Source: Pseudomonadota bacterium
GTDB lineage: Bacteria > Pseudomonadota > Gammaproteobacteria > Burkholderiales > Burkholderiaceae_C
Reading direction: 5' to 3'
NCBI GenBank assembly: GCA_021815805.1
Contig: JAKAZQ010000004.1
Location: forward strand, 1 to 64,000
DNA: 64,000 nt
In this document: piece by piece, positions 1 through 7,403 of the stretch
Layout: the number at the start of each line of letters is the position of its first letter
Position numbering within the stretch: position 1 is the first letter of the stretch
Made by a program: the position numbers and the translations under genes
Notes under the pieces: generated by a model
Seen by the model: only the letters and a program-made list of their open reading frames with translations
The model's database searches: none
Told to the model about the DNA's origin: nothing

Positions 1-1
1 C

Positions 2-2035
2 AACAAGGAGCGCGGCGGGCTGGAGTACACCATCGAGCTCATCAAGCGCCTGAAGGATCGGCTGGAGAACGCCAACACCGGGCTGGCCCGGGCGCTGGAG
101 CAGAATTCCAAGTGGTTCGCCGACCTCGCCGGGCACCTGCGCAACGAGGAATGCGCGCGGCTGCGCGACCACCTGCAGCAGGCGGTGGGCAAGTTCTTCG
201 GCGCGCAGGGCCAGGCCGAGGCCAAGCTCAAGCAACTCGGCGAGGCGGTAAAGCTGTACGTGCGCTACCACCTGCTGGCGGTGGCCAACCGCGAGGCGGC
301 GATCCTGGCGCGCGAACTGTCGCAGGGCATGGGGCGGCAGACGGGGACCGACGCCGACGGCAATGCGATCTGGGCCGGCTTCATCGGCCGCCTGGAGGCC
401 GGGCGCGAGCTGATCCGCAGCATCATCGCCGCCACGGAGGACCAGATCAAGCGCACCGAGGAGGCGATCAAGCAGGAGCACGCCACGTACATCGTGCTGC
501 CGGCACGCGCACGCGTGGAGCAGCAGCCGGCGTTGCATCCGCAGCAGGCGCGCGAGTGGGCGGAAGAGGTGTTCCGCGACTTCGGCGGCACTGAACAGCT
601 GTTCAGCATGCTGGGCGATGCCCAGGGGCGTGCCGAACTTCTGGGCAGGCTGCGCAACCGCGCGCGCGTCGGCGTCGTCGGTCACAGCGAGGAATGGGAG
701 CCGGAGAACCCGCTGTTCGAAGCGCTGGACGCGCACCCCGACCTCTCGAAGCTGTTCGCCGACTTCCTGCTGCGCGCCATGCCCTGGGTATCGGCCAAGC
801 TCGACGGCTACATCACGCCCCCCGGCTCGGAGAATGATCAGTACCGGTGCTTCATCGGGGTCAAGGATACGCAGGCCTTCTGGCAGCGCTACGGACCTCT
901 GCTGCTCAGCCGGCTGCCCACCTCGTGCAAGATCACCGCCAGAGAGGTCCGCTTTGTCGAGATTTCCACCCCGGGCAAGGTGGTGTGCTACGTGGAGCTT
1001 TCGGGACTGCCGCTGCCCTCGCTGAAGTCGCTCGACGAGTGGTACAGCCGCTACCAGGAGGCGGGCTTTCCGGTGCATACCCACAAGCGGGTGAGCACCT
1101 TCGTGCATGCGCGCGAACTCGGCCTGGACGAACTGAAGTCGCGTGCCGATGACTTCAAACTGTTCGTGCAGGCGGTGGCGCTGGGCGTTCTGCAGCGCAT
1201 CCCCGAGGGTTCCAACAGCGGCTGCTACACCCTGCAGAAGGAAAACGGATCGCGCCTGCCGGTGGGCGACGAGAAGTGCATCCGCCTCAACGGCTTCCAC
1301 TCGGCCAATCGGCAGACGCTCGAGCAGCAGGTGGCCAACAAGCTGGAGTGGTTGGCCGGCGACGAGCAGCGCGCGCTGTGGGTGGCGCTGCTGCACGACT
1401 ACGCCACGAAGGTCTACCCGGTCGCCATCTTCCAGCCCTCCACCGATGAGCCGGCCGAGCAGCGCACCTCCCTGCCGACGCTGATGTGCCGGCAACTGCG
1501 CGGCGAAGCGCGCCAGCGGCTTGAACGCAAGCTCGGTGATGCGAAGGCGGGAGAGTTCATCCGCGAGGCCTCCGAGGAACTCACGCGCTGGACGGAGGAG
1601 ATCGCCGACTCCGAATCCGACGTCTATGCCTACGAAGTCGGCCGCGACGGCATCGCTCCCAAGCGCGTGCTCAACCGCGAGGTGCTGCGCGCCGGCTGGA
1701 CGTGGCGCCCGGCGGCGGCCGCAGCGGTCGCGCAGCCGGCCTACGCCACCCCTGCGGCTGCCGCGACCTCGCCCGGCGCCATGCCGCCGCCCCCGCCGCC
1801 GCCACCGCCACCGCCACCGCCACCGCCACCGCCACCGCCGCCACCCGCCGCGATCATGGTGCATGTGCTCGTGCAGGGACAGCCCAGCGGCCCCTTCCGC
1901 AGCGCCCAACTCGGCGCGCTGGTGGCCGACGGGCGCCTGCGTCCGGACACCATGGTGTGGATGCAGGGCATGGCGGGCTGGGCGCCGGCCGCGCAAGTGC
2001 CGCAACTGCAGGAAGTGCTCGCACGGCGCGTGTGA
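2..2035 (+). CDS. C-terminal part of a large protein with polyproline tract and GYF_2 (DUF4339) domain; 5' end outside the window
   Basis: The reading frame is open from the first complete codon of the window, so the start lies upstream; about 677 residues are visible. The visible N-terminal ~150 residues are rich in K/R/E/Q/L and look helical or coiled-coil. A long middle region of unknown fold follows, then an Ala/Pro linker, a run of 21 prolines, and a C-terminal ~50-residue segment. That segment carries the GPFRSAQLGALVADGRL and MVWMQGMAGWAP pattern of the GYF_2/DUF4339 domain, a small protein-interaction module. The body resembles my memory of the C-terminal half of bacterial tubulin-like (Tubulin_2) proteins of about 1,100 residues, but the GTP-binding half would lie outside the window, so this is only a suggestion. 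No signal peptide or membrane segment is seen in the visible part. The coding assignment is firm; the family name is not. Confidence 0.75.
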   Translation, partial: NKERGGLEYTIELIKRLKDRLENANTGLARALEQNSKWFADLAGHLRNEECARLRDHLQQAVGKFFGAQGQAEAKLKQLGEAVKLYVRYHLLAVANREAAILARELSQGMGRQTGTDADGNAIWAGFIGRLEAGRELIRSIIAATEDQIKRTEEAIKQEHATYIVLPARARVEQQPALHPQQAREWAEEVFRDFGGTEQLFSMLGDAQGRAELLGRLRNRARVGVVGHSEEWEPENPLFEALDAHPDLSKLFADFLLRAMPWVSAKLDGYITPPGSENDQYRCFIGVKDTQAFWQRYGPLLLSRLPTSCKITAREVRFVEISTPGKVVCYVELSGLPLPSLKSLDEWYSRYQEAGFPVHTHKRVSTFVHARELGLDELKSRADDFKLFVQAVALGVLQRIPEGSNSGCYTLQKENGSRLPVGDEKCIRLNGFHSANRQTLEQQVANKLEWLAGDEQRALWVALLHDYATKVYPVAIFQPSTDEPAEQRTSLPTLMCRQLRGEARQRLERKLGDAKAGEFIREASEELTRWTEEIADSESDVYAYEVGRDGIAPKRVLNREVLRAGWTWRPAAAAAVAQPAYATPAAAATSPGAMPPPPPPPPPPPPPPPPPPPPPAAIMVHVLVQGQPSGPFRSAQLGALVADGRLRPDTMVWMQGMAGWAPAAQVPQLQEVLARRV
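1784..1846 (+). repeat. Hexanucleotide (CCGCCA)n tract encoding 21 consecutive prolines
   Basis: Twenty-one proline codons follow the methionine codon at 1781. The central part is a regular CCA-CCG alternation, a 6-bp tandem microsatellite. Gain or loss of units would change tract length by two prolines without shifting the frame, so the downstream GYF_2 domain would always be retained. The tract joins the Ala/Pro linker to that domain. Confidence 0.9.
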
Positions 2036-2315
2036 TGGGCGGGGCATCACGCCAGGCAGTGCTCGCACACGGGTGGCACACCCATTTACGGGATCATTCG
2101 CAAACGAAAGTCGGTATGCTCGAGGCCTTTGCAACCAGTTGTGGTTTGCTGATGGATTGAAGCAATCGTGCAACGCCTTGTGCGTGCGCTGCGGTGCCTG
2201 CCTGCCGCACCACGCGCGAGGCCTGAGTTCGTCATGCACGAGATCGCGGGCAGTGCCGCTTCGTCGGCGCAGCCGTCCAGCAGCCGGCCTGCGACCTAGA
2301 CCGGAGGAAGTCTGC

Positions 2316-3446
2316 ATGCGTGTCGTTCCCGTGCTGCTTGGCGTGGTGGTTCTGATCGGCGCTGCCGAGGCCGGGAGCGCCGTGCTCTCGGGCAACCGCT
2401 TCTCCGCCTACCTGACCAAGCTCAACGGCAAGGACATCGGTTCCCCGCAATTGCGCCTGGACAACGTGCAGGTGCAGCAGGGCTTGTTCTCTTCCTCGGC
2501 GACCGCCGACCTCGACATCGCCGGAAGACAGAACCTGGTGGTTCCGCTGGTCCTGCATGCCAGCCAGGGGCTGCGTCCCGACGGCTCGACGCTGCGCTTG
2601 AACCTCAGCCTGGGCAGTTTCAGCGACCCGCAGGTGCGGGCCATGCTGGCCAGGGTGCACGATACCCAGCCGCTGGACGCGCAGGCGGATTTCGGTCTGC
2701 TGGGCAAGCTGCGCGAACTTCGCGCCACCTTCCATCCCGTGCATGCAGTGGTGGACGAGCGAGGCAGCAGGCTCGACTGGAATGGGGCCAGCATGGTCGT
2801 GCACAGCCACGGCTACTTCGGCTCGGGCGGCAGCGTGCAAGGCAGCATGCGATGGACGCCCATGCAGATCGACGTGGCGCAGCCGGCCGGCGACCAGGTG
2901 CACATCGGCGAGTTCGACGAAGACGTCGCGCAGAACGGGCGCCTGAACAACTCCCGGGGTACGGTGTCTGCGAGCCTGGGGCCGACCTATGCCAGGGTCA
3001 ACGGTACGGTCTTGCGCCTGGATTCCTGCAAGCTGAGCATGCAATACGCGCTGCATCGCCGGGAAAGCGGCTCCGGCGACAACCCCTCGGGCCTGCCCGT
3101 GGGCTACGTTTCCTTCCAGGACCTGCGCTTCACGGCCGGCATCAGTCAGCCGGTGGCGGGGCGCATCGAGGCCACGGGCAAGCTGCAAATGCCCGATGTC
3201 GCCAGTTCCGTCGTGCCGGGGATGACCGCGCAGCAGATCGAGGCGGCCAACCTGCAAGCCCTCACCAAGACCGCCGGCAGGGTGCAGTTGCGCGTTTCCC
3301 TGTCACTGTATCGGAAGTTCCAGAATCCCCTGCTGCAGCAGCTTGCGCAGTCAGGCTATATCGTGCAGCAGGGACAGGACGTGGTGAGCGACATCAGCCT
3401 GGCGGGCGGGCGCATCACCGTCAACGGGCACCTGCTCGGTTTCTGA
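2316..3446 (+). CDS. DUF945 (YdgA-like) family protein, probably exported or membrane-anchored
   Basis: A 376-residue protein. The N-terminal hydrophobic segment MRVVPVLLGVVVLIGAAEAG acts as a signal peptide or signal anchor, placing the rest in the periplasm. The body is beta-rich with the GxxxSxDL and LxLxGxI repeats of YdgA/DUF945 proteins (LRLDNVQVQQGLFSSSATADL near the start). Family function is unknown; members are associated with the cell envelope. The start at 2316 is chosen because GGAGGAAG lies 6 bases upstream; the ORF track extends far upstream only because no stop interrupts that frame. The preceding 280-bp gap (2036-2315) shows no recognisable gene. No operon partner follows. 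Confidence 0.8.
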   Translation: MRVVPVLLGVVVLIGAAEAGSAVLSGNRFSAYLTKLNGKDIGSPQLRLDNVQVQQGLFSSSATADLDIAGRQNLVVPLVLHASQGLRPDGSTLRLNLSLGSFSDPQVRAMLARVHDTQPLDAQADFGLLGKLRELRATFHPVHAVVDERGSRLDWNGASMVVHSHGYFGSGGSVQGSMRWTPMQIDVAQPAGDQVHIGEFDEDVAQNGRLNNSRGTVSASLGPTYARVNGTVLRLDSCKLSMQYALHRRESGSGDNPSGLPVGYVSFQDLRFTAGISQPVAGRIEATGKLQMPDVASSVVPGMTAQQIEAANLQALTKTAGRVQLRVSLSLYRKFQNPLLQQLAQSGYIVQQGQDVVSDISLAGGRITVNGHLLGF

Positions 3447-3560
3447 GAGTCCATTGCGCTCATCCGTGGCTCCGAGAAACCGTTGCGTCAGACTTGCCCG
3501 GTCATGCGCAAACATGATCGAAGCTGACTTCCTGCTTCGTCGAGGCCGGTTTCACGCGCA

Positions 3561-3719
3561 CAGGTCGCGCGCGCCCGCGGCATGACGAAGTTGGCCGCCG
3601 ACGGCGGCCTTGGCCGGGAAAACCTCTACAACGCCGTCAAGCCCGGTGCGAAACCCCGTTTCGACACGATCCCGCGCGTGTGCCGCGCGCTGGGTGTCGA
3701 ACTGGCCGTCCGGCCGCTG
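3561..3719 (+). pseudogene. Truncated addiction-module antitoxin (COG3636-type HTH) remnant
   Basis: The translation VARARGMTKLAADGGL then GRENLYNAVKPGAKPRFDT...RALGVELAVRPL matches the C-terminal half of the COG3636/HigA-like antidote family, where a Cro-type helix-turn-helix reads roughly GMSQLARETGLSREALYKAL. The N-terminal half that normally precedes ARARGM is missing: an in-frame stop lies at 3525-3527 and the codons after it do not resemble the family. Downstream, the frame runs on into antisense of the PIN toxin gene. No cognate RelE/HigB toxin is present. I infer a decayed toxin-antitoxin module. The ATG at 3582 opens an ORF of 100 codons, but it would lack a complete DNA-binding domain. 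Confidence 0.6.
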
Positions 3720-3745
3720 GACTGCCGCCGGTTCTGTGTTGTGCC

Positions 3746-4156
3746 CTACCGCAACAACTCGCTGCGCGGCAAGCGGGCGGCGCCGACGTCGAAGGTCACG
3801 AAGCGTGAGCGGCCGAGGTGGATGGCGCGTGCGCAGAGCAGGCAGTCGGCGAAGTCCGCGCTGGGAAACTGGTCGAACAGGTAAAGCGCCTCTTCGACCG
3901 TGGCGTCATGCTCGAACTCGATTCCGGGCGTCTCCAGCATTGCGATGAGGGCCGTCGCCATCGCCTGTCGTCCGACTTTGTAGCGACTGCGAAGAACCCA
4001 TTCGGTCTCGAGCAGCGCGCACAGGCTCACGAGCAAAGACTCGCCTGCCGCGGTCGCGTCGGCCACCAGCCGGCGTGCCGCCGTGCACTGTTCGGGCGCG
4101 CTTGGGTCTTGAACCAGAATCCGCACCAGAACGTTGGTGTCGATGGCGATGCTCAT
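3746..4156 (-). CDS. PIN-domain ribonuclease toxin (VapC-like)
   Basis: A 136-residue PIN-domain protein that starts MSIAIDTNVLVRILV, the hallmark N-terminal strand with the first catalytic aspartate. A conserved glutamate in LLETEWVL and a C-terminal acidic cluster in SADFADCLL would complete the Mg2+ site. Family members are site-specific endoribonucleases, often cutting initiator tRNA or rRNA, and are neutralised by a co-transcribed antitoxin. The gene overlaps the end of the AbrB-type antitoxin gene by four bases (ATGA), so translation is coupled. Length is normal, the active-site acids are present, and nothing suggests decay. Its target cannot be read from sequence. Confidence 0.88.
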   Translation of the reverse strand: MSIAIDTNVLVRILVQDPSAPEQCTAARRLVADATAAGESLLVSLCALLETEWVLRSRYKVGRQAMATALIAMLETPGIEFEHDATVEEALYLFDQFPSADFADCLLCARAIHLGRSRFVTFDVGAARLPRSELLR

Positions 4157-4377
4157 TCGGGCAGACGCATCTCGTCGACCGACACGCCTGGCTGCCCGGG
4201 CTGCGTCAGGATGCCCACCAGATCGGCAAGGCGCCGCGTCTTGGGGCGCAAGACGATCGTGCCGTTGCCGAGCACGGACCAGGCAATCTTGTCACCGGCT
4301 TGCAGACCGAGCCGTTCGCGCACGGCCCTCGGGACCGTGACTTGCCCCTTGCTGGATATCGTGGTTGGTTCAGACAT
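4153..4377 (-). CDS. AbrB/SpoVT-type (MazE-like) antitoxin of the PIN toxin
   Basis: A 74-residue protein. The N-terminal swapped-hairpin AbrB DNA-binding domain reads TTISSKGQVTVPRAVRERLGL and is followed by GDKIAW...GTIVLRPK. The C-terminal tail, about residues 50-74, would wrap around the toxin. The ORF track begins at 4524, but the extra 49 residues are not family-like and cross the repeat region, so I start at the ATG at 4377, where the AbrB homology begins. It is the first gene of a two-gene operon with the PIN toxin. An inverted repeat 13 bases upstream (4390-4412) is a likely site of autorepression, as is usual for AbrB antitoxins. Confidence 0.85.
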   Translation of the reverse strand: MSEPTTISSKGQVTVPRAVRERLGLQAGDKIAWSVLGNGTIVLRPKTRRLADLVGILTQPGQPGVSVDEMRLPE

Positions 4378-4389
4378 TCGCGCACCAGT

Positions 4390-4412
4390 TTTACGTTTTC
4401 CGATATCGTAAA
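4390..4412 (-). promoter_or_regulatory. Inverted repeat upstream of the antitoxin-toxin operon, candidate autoregulatory operator
   Basis: TTTACG and CGTAAA form 6-bp perfect arms separated by 11 bases, inside the only A+T-rich stretch of this region and just upstream of the antitoxin start. Toxin-antitoxin operons are normally repressed by the complex binding such palindromes. The position and the A+T-richness support this; the binding is inferred. Confidence 0.5.
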
Positions 4413-4500
4413 GAAACCGCGATGCTGCGGTCAACCTGCGGAGTCGGAGCGCGAAGCTCCAGTGCCCAGCTTCGCTGCCTCCGGCGCACCACGCACCTCT

Positions 4501-4740
4501 CAAGCCATCGCCGGGCCGCCCCAAGATGGCTTGACCCCCATGGGGGGCGGGCTGGGCGCAGCCCGGCCCTGGGGGCTCTCCTCAAGCCATCGCCGGGCCG
4601 CCCCAAGATGGCTTGACCCCCATGGGGGGCGGGCTGGGCGCAGCCCGGCCCTGGGGGCTCCTCTCAAGCCATCGCCGGGCCGCCCCAAGATGGCTTGACC
4701 CCCATGGGGGGCGGGCTGGGCGCAGCCCGGCCCTGGGGGA
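4501..4740. repeat. Three tandem copies of an 82-bp G+C-rich repeat
   Basis: Copies start at 4501, 4583 and 4665 with a period of 82 bp and are nearly identical; the third is cut short at 4740. Each copy contains nested inverted repeats: AAGCCATC...GATGGCTT, CCCCCATGGGGG, and GGGCTGGGCGCAGCCC. The period is not a multiple of three and all ORFs here are mutual shadows, so the block is non-coding. It fills most of the 463-bp gap (4378-4840) between the antitoxin and the FecR-domain gene. I see nothing else in that gap except the antitoxin operator. Similar palindromic repeats are scattered in Burkholderiales genomes. Confidence 0.9.
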
Positions 4741-4840
4741 TCAACGGGAAACGCATGCACGTCCCTGGATTCTCACCCCCATCCACGCGGTGTTCCCGCC
4801 GCGTCGTTCTGCTAATCTGCCAGCGCTCCGAGAGGCCGCC

Positions 4841-6847
4841 ATGACATCCGCCGTACGCATCTCCTGCTTGCGCAACGCCTGGCTTGGCGTCGTGCTGTTT
4901 GCATTCGCGGGCTTGTCCAGCCCCGCATGGGCCGATCCGCCGGCGCTGGTGGCGCGCATGGATCGGTTTCAGGGCACCGCCACCCTGCTGCCGGCGGGCA
5001 GCACGAGCTGGTCGTACGCCAATATCAACCGCCCTTTGAGCACGGGCGACCAGGTGTGGATCGGCGCGGCCAGCCGCGCCGAGCTCGTCGCGGGATCGAC
5101 GGCCATGCGCATGGGCGCCAACACCAGCCTGAGTTTGCTGGAATTGAGCGACGCCGCCATCCAACTCAAGCTGACGCAGGGAATCTTCGAGGTGCGTGTG
5201 CGCCAATCCATGCGGGGCCGCTCGTTCGAGATCGACACGCCGAATCTGGCCTTCGACCTGCAAACGCCGGGCGACTATCGCGTGAATGTGAACCCGCGGC
5301 AGGGCACCACCACCGTCATCGTGCGAGCGGGGCGAGGCATGGCCTATGGCGCCGGGGGGACGAGCTACCCGGTTGCCGGCCGCCAGATGGTGCAATTCTC
5401 CGGCAACGCGTTGCGTCCCGACGCGGGCGCGTTCAACCCACCCTTCGACGGCTTCGATCGCTGGGTTGCGATGCTCAACCGCCGCGAGGACGATTCTCTG
5501 TCTGCACGCTATCTCGGCATCGGCATGACCGGGTACCAGGGACTGGATGAATATGGCCGCTGGGAAAGCGATCCGGCCTACGGCCCGGTGTGGGTGCCGA
5601 CGGCCGTGCCCGCCGGCTGGGCACCGTACCACGACGGCCACTGGGCCTGGATCGCGCCCTGGGGCTGGACCTGGATCGACGACGAGCCCTGGGGGTTCGC
5701 GCCCTTCCACTACGGCCGCTGGGCCTACCTGGGATCTGTCTGGGCCTGGGTGCCGGGCCCCGTGATCGTGCGCCCCGTCTATGCCCCTGCGCTCGTCGCC
5801 TTTGTCGGCGGCGGGGGGGGCGGCGTGCGTTGGGGGGTCTCCCTGGCCATCGGCTCGCCCGGTATCGCGTGGTTCCCGTTGGCTCCAGGGGAAATCTACC
5901 GCCCGGTCTACGCCAGCAGTCCTGCGTATGTCAACGCGATCAATCGCACCGTCATCATCAACCGCAATGTCACCATCGTGCACAACACGACGGTGGTCAA
6001 CAACGTCCAGCGCACCGTGTACGTGAACCAAGGGGTGCCAGGGGCGGTCACGGCCGTGCCCGCCGCGGCGTTCGTGCGCGGACGCGCCGTGCAGCGCGTG
6101 GCTGTGCCGTTGCGCGCCGAGCAGGTCGCGGCGGCCACGGTGCGGTTCAGCCCGCCGATCGCGCCGGTGCGGCAGAGTGTCGCCGGACATCGGGCGGCCG
6201 CCGCCCCACCCCGCGCCGCCTTCGAGCGTCCGGTCCTCGCCACCCGCACGCCGCCGCCACCCTTGCACGACACCCTGGCGCAGCGCCTTGCCGCGCGCGA
6301 CGGCACGGCACCAGGCGCAGGGCGCCCGCTGCTTTCACCAGATCCCGCGCGCCTCGGGCAGTTCCAGCCAGCCCGGCGCGTGCAGGTGATCCCCGTGCCG
6401 GGTCGAGTCGGGCAAGGCGCGCGCAGACATCGACCGCCGCTGTCGCGGGAGCACGCCCCGCTTGCACGGCAGCGACCCGAGAACCCGGCGCTCGCGCGAG
6501 CGGCCTTCCCCGGCGCGCAGGGAGAGCGCGGCGTGCCGCATCCTCCCATGATCGGCCATGCAGCCCACCTGGAAGGAGGGCTCGTGGCATCGCCTCCCCG
6601 CCTGCCACCGCCAGAGTACGGCAGGAACGGAGTCGCCAAGGAATCGGCCCAGCCTTCGCAGCCCCCCTATCGCGGGCGTCAACCCCGGGAGTTCCGTGCG
6701 GCCGGTGTCGCGCATCCCCGGCCGGTACCCGAACGGCAGCACGTGGCCCACCCGCCTGCGCATGGCCCCGGGCTGGCACATCGACCGGAGTCCAGGCCCG
6801 AACCCGAGAGGCATGCTGCGGCTCGCGGTCCGCGGAGTCTGCCCTGA
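4841..6847 (+). CDS. Secreted FecR-domain and DUF6600 protein with a long Pro/Arg-rich tail
   Basis: A 668-residue protein. Residues 1-31 form a signal peptide (hydrophobic LGVVLFAFAGLSSPAWA, then cleavage). Residues ~35-200 form a FecR-like domain (FQGTATLLPAG, GDQVWIGAASRAEL, LDLxxGxFEVR pattern). Next comes a DUF6600 region with repeated aromatic motifs (GPVWVPTAVPAGWAPYHDGHW, WGWTWIDDEPWGFAPFHYGRW). From ~380 on the sequence is low-complexity, basic and Pro-rich. Family members sit in the periplasm or on the surface and have no established enzymatic role. The FecR part here lacks the usual cytoplasmic sigma-regulator region, and no ECF sigma factor gene is adjacent, so it is not a classical anti-sigma factor. 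The start at 4841 is chosen because the signal peptide begins there; upstream in-frame sequence is the tandem repeat. Confidence 0.82.
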   Translation: MTSAVRISCLRNAWLGVVLFAFAGLSSPAWADPPALVARMDRFQGTATLLPAGSTSWSYANINRPLSTGDQVWIGAASRAELVAGSTAMRMGANTSLSLLELSDAAIQLKLTQGIFEVRVRQSMRGRSFEIDTPNLAFDLQTPGDYRVNVNPRQGTTTVIVRAGRGMAYGAGGTSYPVAGRQMVQFSGNALRPDAGAFNPPFDGFDRWVAMLNRREDDSLSARYLGIGMTGYQGLDEYGRWESDPAYGPVWVPTAVPAGWAPYHDGHWAWIAPWGWTWIDDEPWGFAPFHYGRWAYLGSVWAWVPGPVIVRPVYAPALVAFVGGGGGGVRWGVSLAIGSPGIAWFPLAPGEIYRPVYASSPAYVNAINRTVIINRNVTIVHNTTVVNNVQRTVYVNQGVPGAVTAVPAAAFVRGRAVQRVAVPLRAEQVAAATVRFSPPIAPVRQSVAGHRAAAAPPRAAFERPVLATRTPPPPLHDTLAQRLAARDGTAPGAGRPLLSPDPARLGQFQPARRVQVIPVPGRVGQGARRHRPPLSREHAPLARQRPENPALARAAFPGAQGERGVPHPPMIGHAAHLEGGLVASPPRLPPPEYGRNGVAKESAQPSQPPYRGRQPREFRAAGVAHPRPVPERQHVAHPPAHGPGLAHRPESRPEPERHAAARGPRSLP

Positions 6848-6970
6848 CAGGCGTCCGAGCGGACGCGGCGCCGGTGGGCCTTCCCGAGGCGTGGCAGTCC
6901 GCGCCGGCGACCCCTGCGCATCCCGAGCGCGTCTCGCCCGGGGGTTCCGATTCATCAAGCCGTCATCCAT

Positions 6971-6992
6971 GTGTCCTAGTCTTCTGATACAC
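6971..6992 (+). promoter_or_regulatory. GTGT-N14-ACAC inverted repeat, candidate YtrA-type GntR operator
   Basis: GTGTCCTAG and CTGATACAC form an imperfect palindrome (outer GTGT/ACAC, inner AG/CT) 9 bases before the GntR start codon at 7002. YtrA-subfamily regulators commonly autoregulate through GTGT...ACAC palindromes overlapping their own promoter. The similarity is visual and the binding is inferred. Confidence 0.45.
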
Positions 6993-7001
6993 AATGACAG
7001 C

Positions 7002-7403
7002 ATGCAGATCCCAGCCCGGACGTTTCACATCGTGGTCGGTTCGACGGAGCCGATCTACCGCCAGCTGTTCGAGTTGGTGCGCCGGCGCGTTTCGGCAGGC
7101 CAGTTCCGAAGCGGCGACGAACTGCCCTCGGTGCGCGAGCTGGCGCAGGCACTGGCCGTCAACCCGATGACGGTCTCCAAGGCCTTCGGCATGCTCGAGA
7201 CGGCAGGCCTGCTGCAGCGCCGGCGGGGGCTCACGATGGTCATCGCGCCCGCGCCCGCGCGCCGCGACGAGGACGCTGCGGCATTGCTGCGTCCCAGCCT
7301 GCGGCGCGCCGCGCGTGAAGCGCGCGAACTCGGCCTGACGGGTGAACAGGCGCTGCGACTGTTCCACGAAGTGCTCGACGAACCAGGGAGCGAGACGCCA
7401 TGA
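7002..7403 (+). CDS. GntR-family (YtrA subfamily) transcriptional regulator
   Basis: A 133-residue protein. Residues ~10-75 form a winged helix-turn-helix (EPIYRQLFELVRRRV, GDELPSVRELAQALAVNP, TVSKAFGMLE) typical of GntR. The ~50-residue C-terminal tail is too short for an FadR or HutC effector domain, and this defines the YtrA subfamily. Such regulators usually repress the ABC transporter genes that follow them. The stop overlaps the start of the ATPase gene (ATGA at 7400), so translation is coupled. I use the ATG at 7002; the longer ORF upstream would run through the 3' end of the DUF6600 gene in another frame. The ligand is unknown. Confidence 0.88.
   Translation: MQIPARTFHIVVGSTEPIYRQLFELVRRRVSAGQFRSGDELPSVRELAQALAVNPMTVSKAFGMLETAGLLQRRRGLTMVIAPAPARRDEDAAALLRPSLRRAAREARELGLTGEQALRLFHEVLDEPGSETP

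Noticed and set aside
3582-3884. Functional 100-residue antitoxin
   Set aside because: Only the C-terminal half of the HTH family is present and the last ~50 codons are antisense to the PIN toxin gene, so a remnant is more likely.
4501-4740. CRISPR-like tandem repeat
   Set aside because: Units are 82 bp and directly adjacent with no unique spacers, and no cas genes are present.
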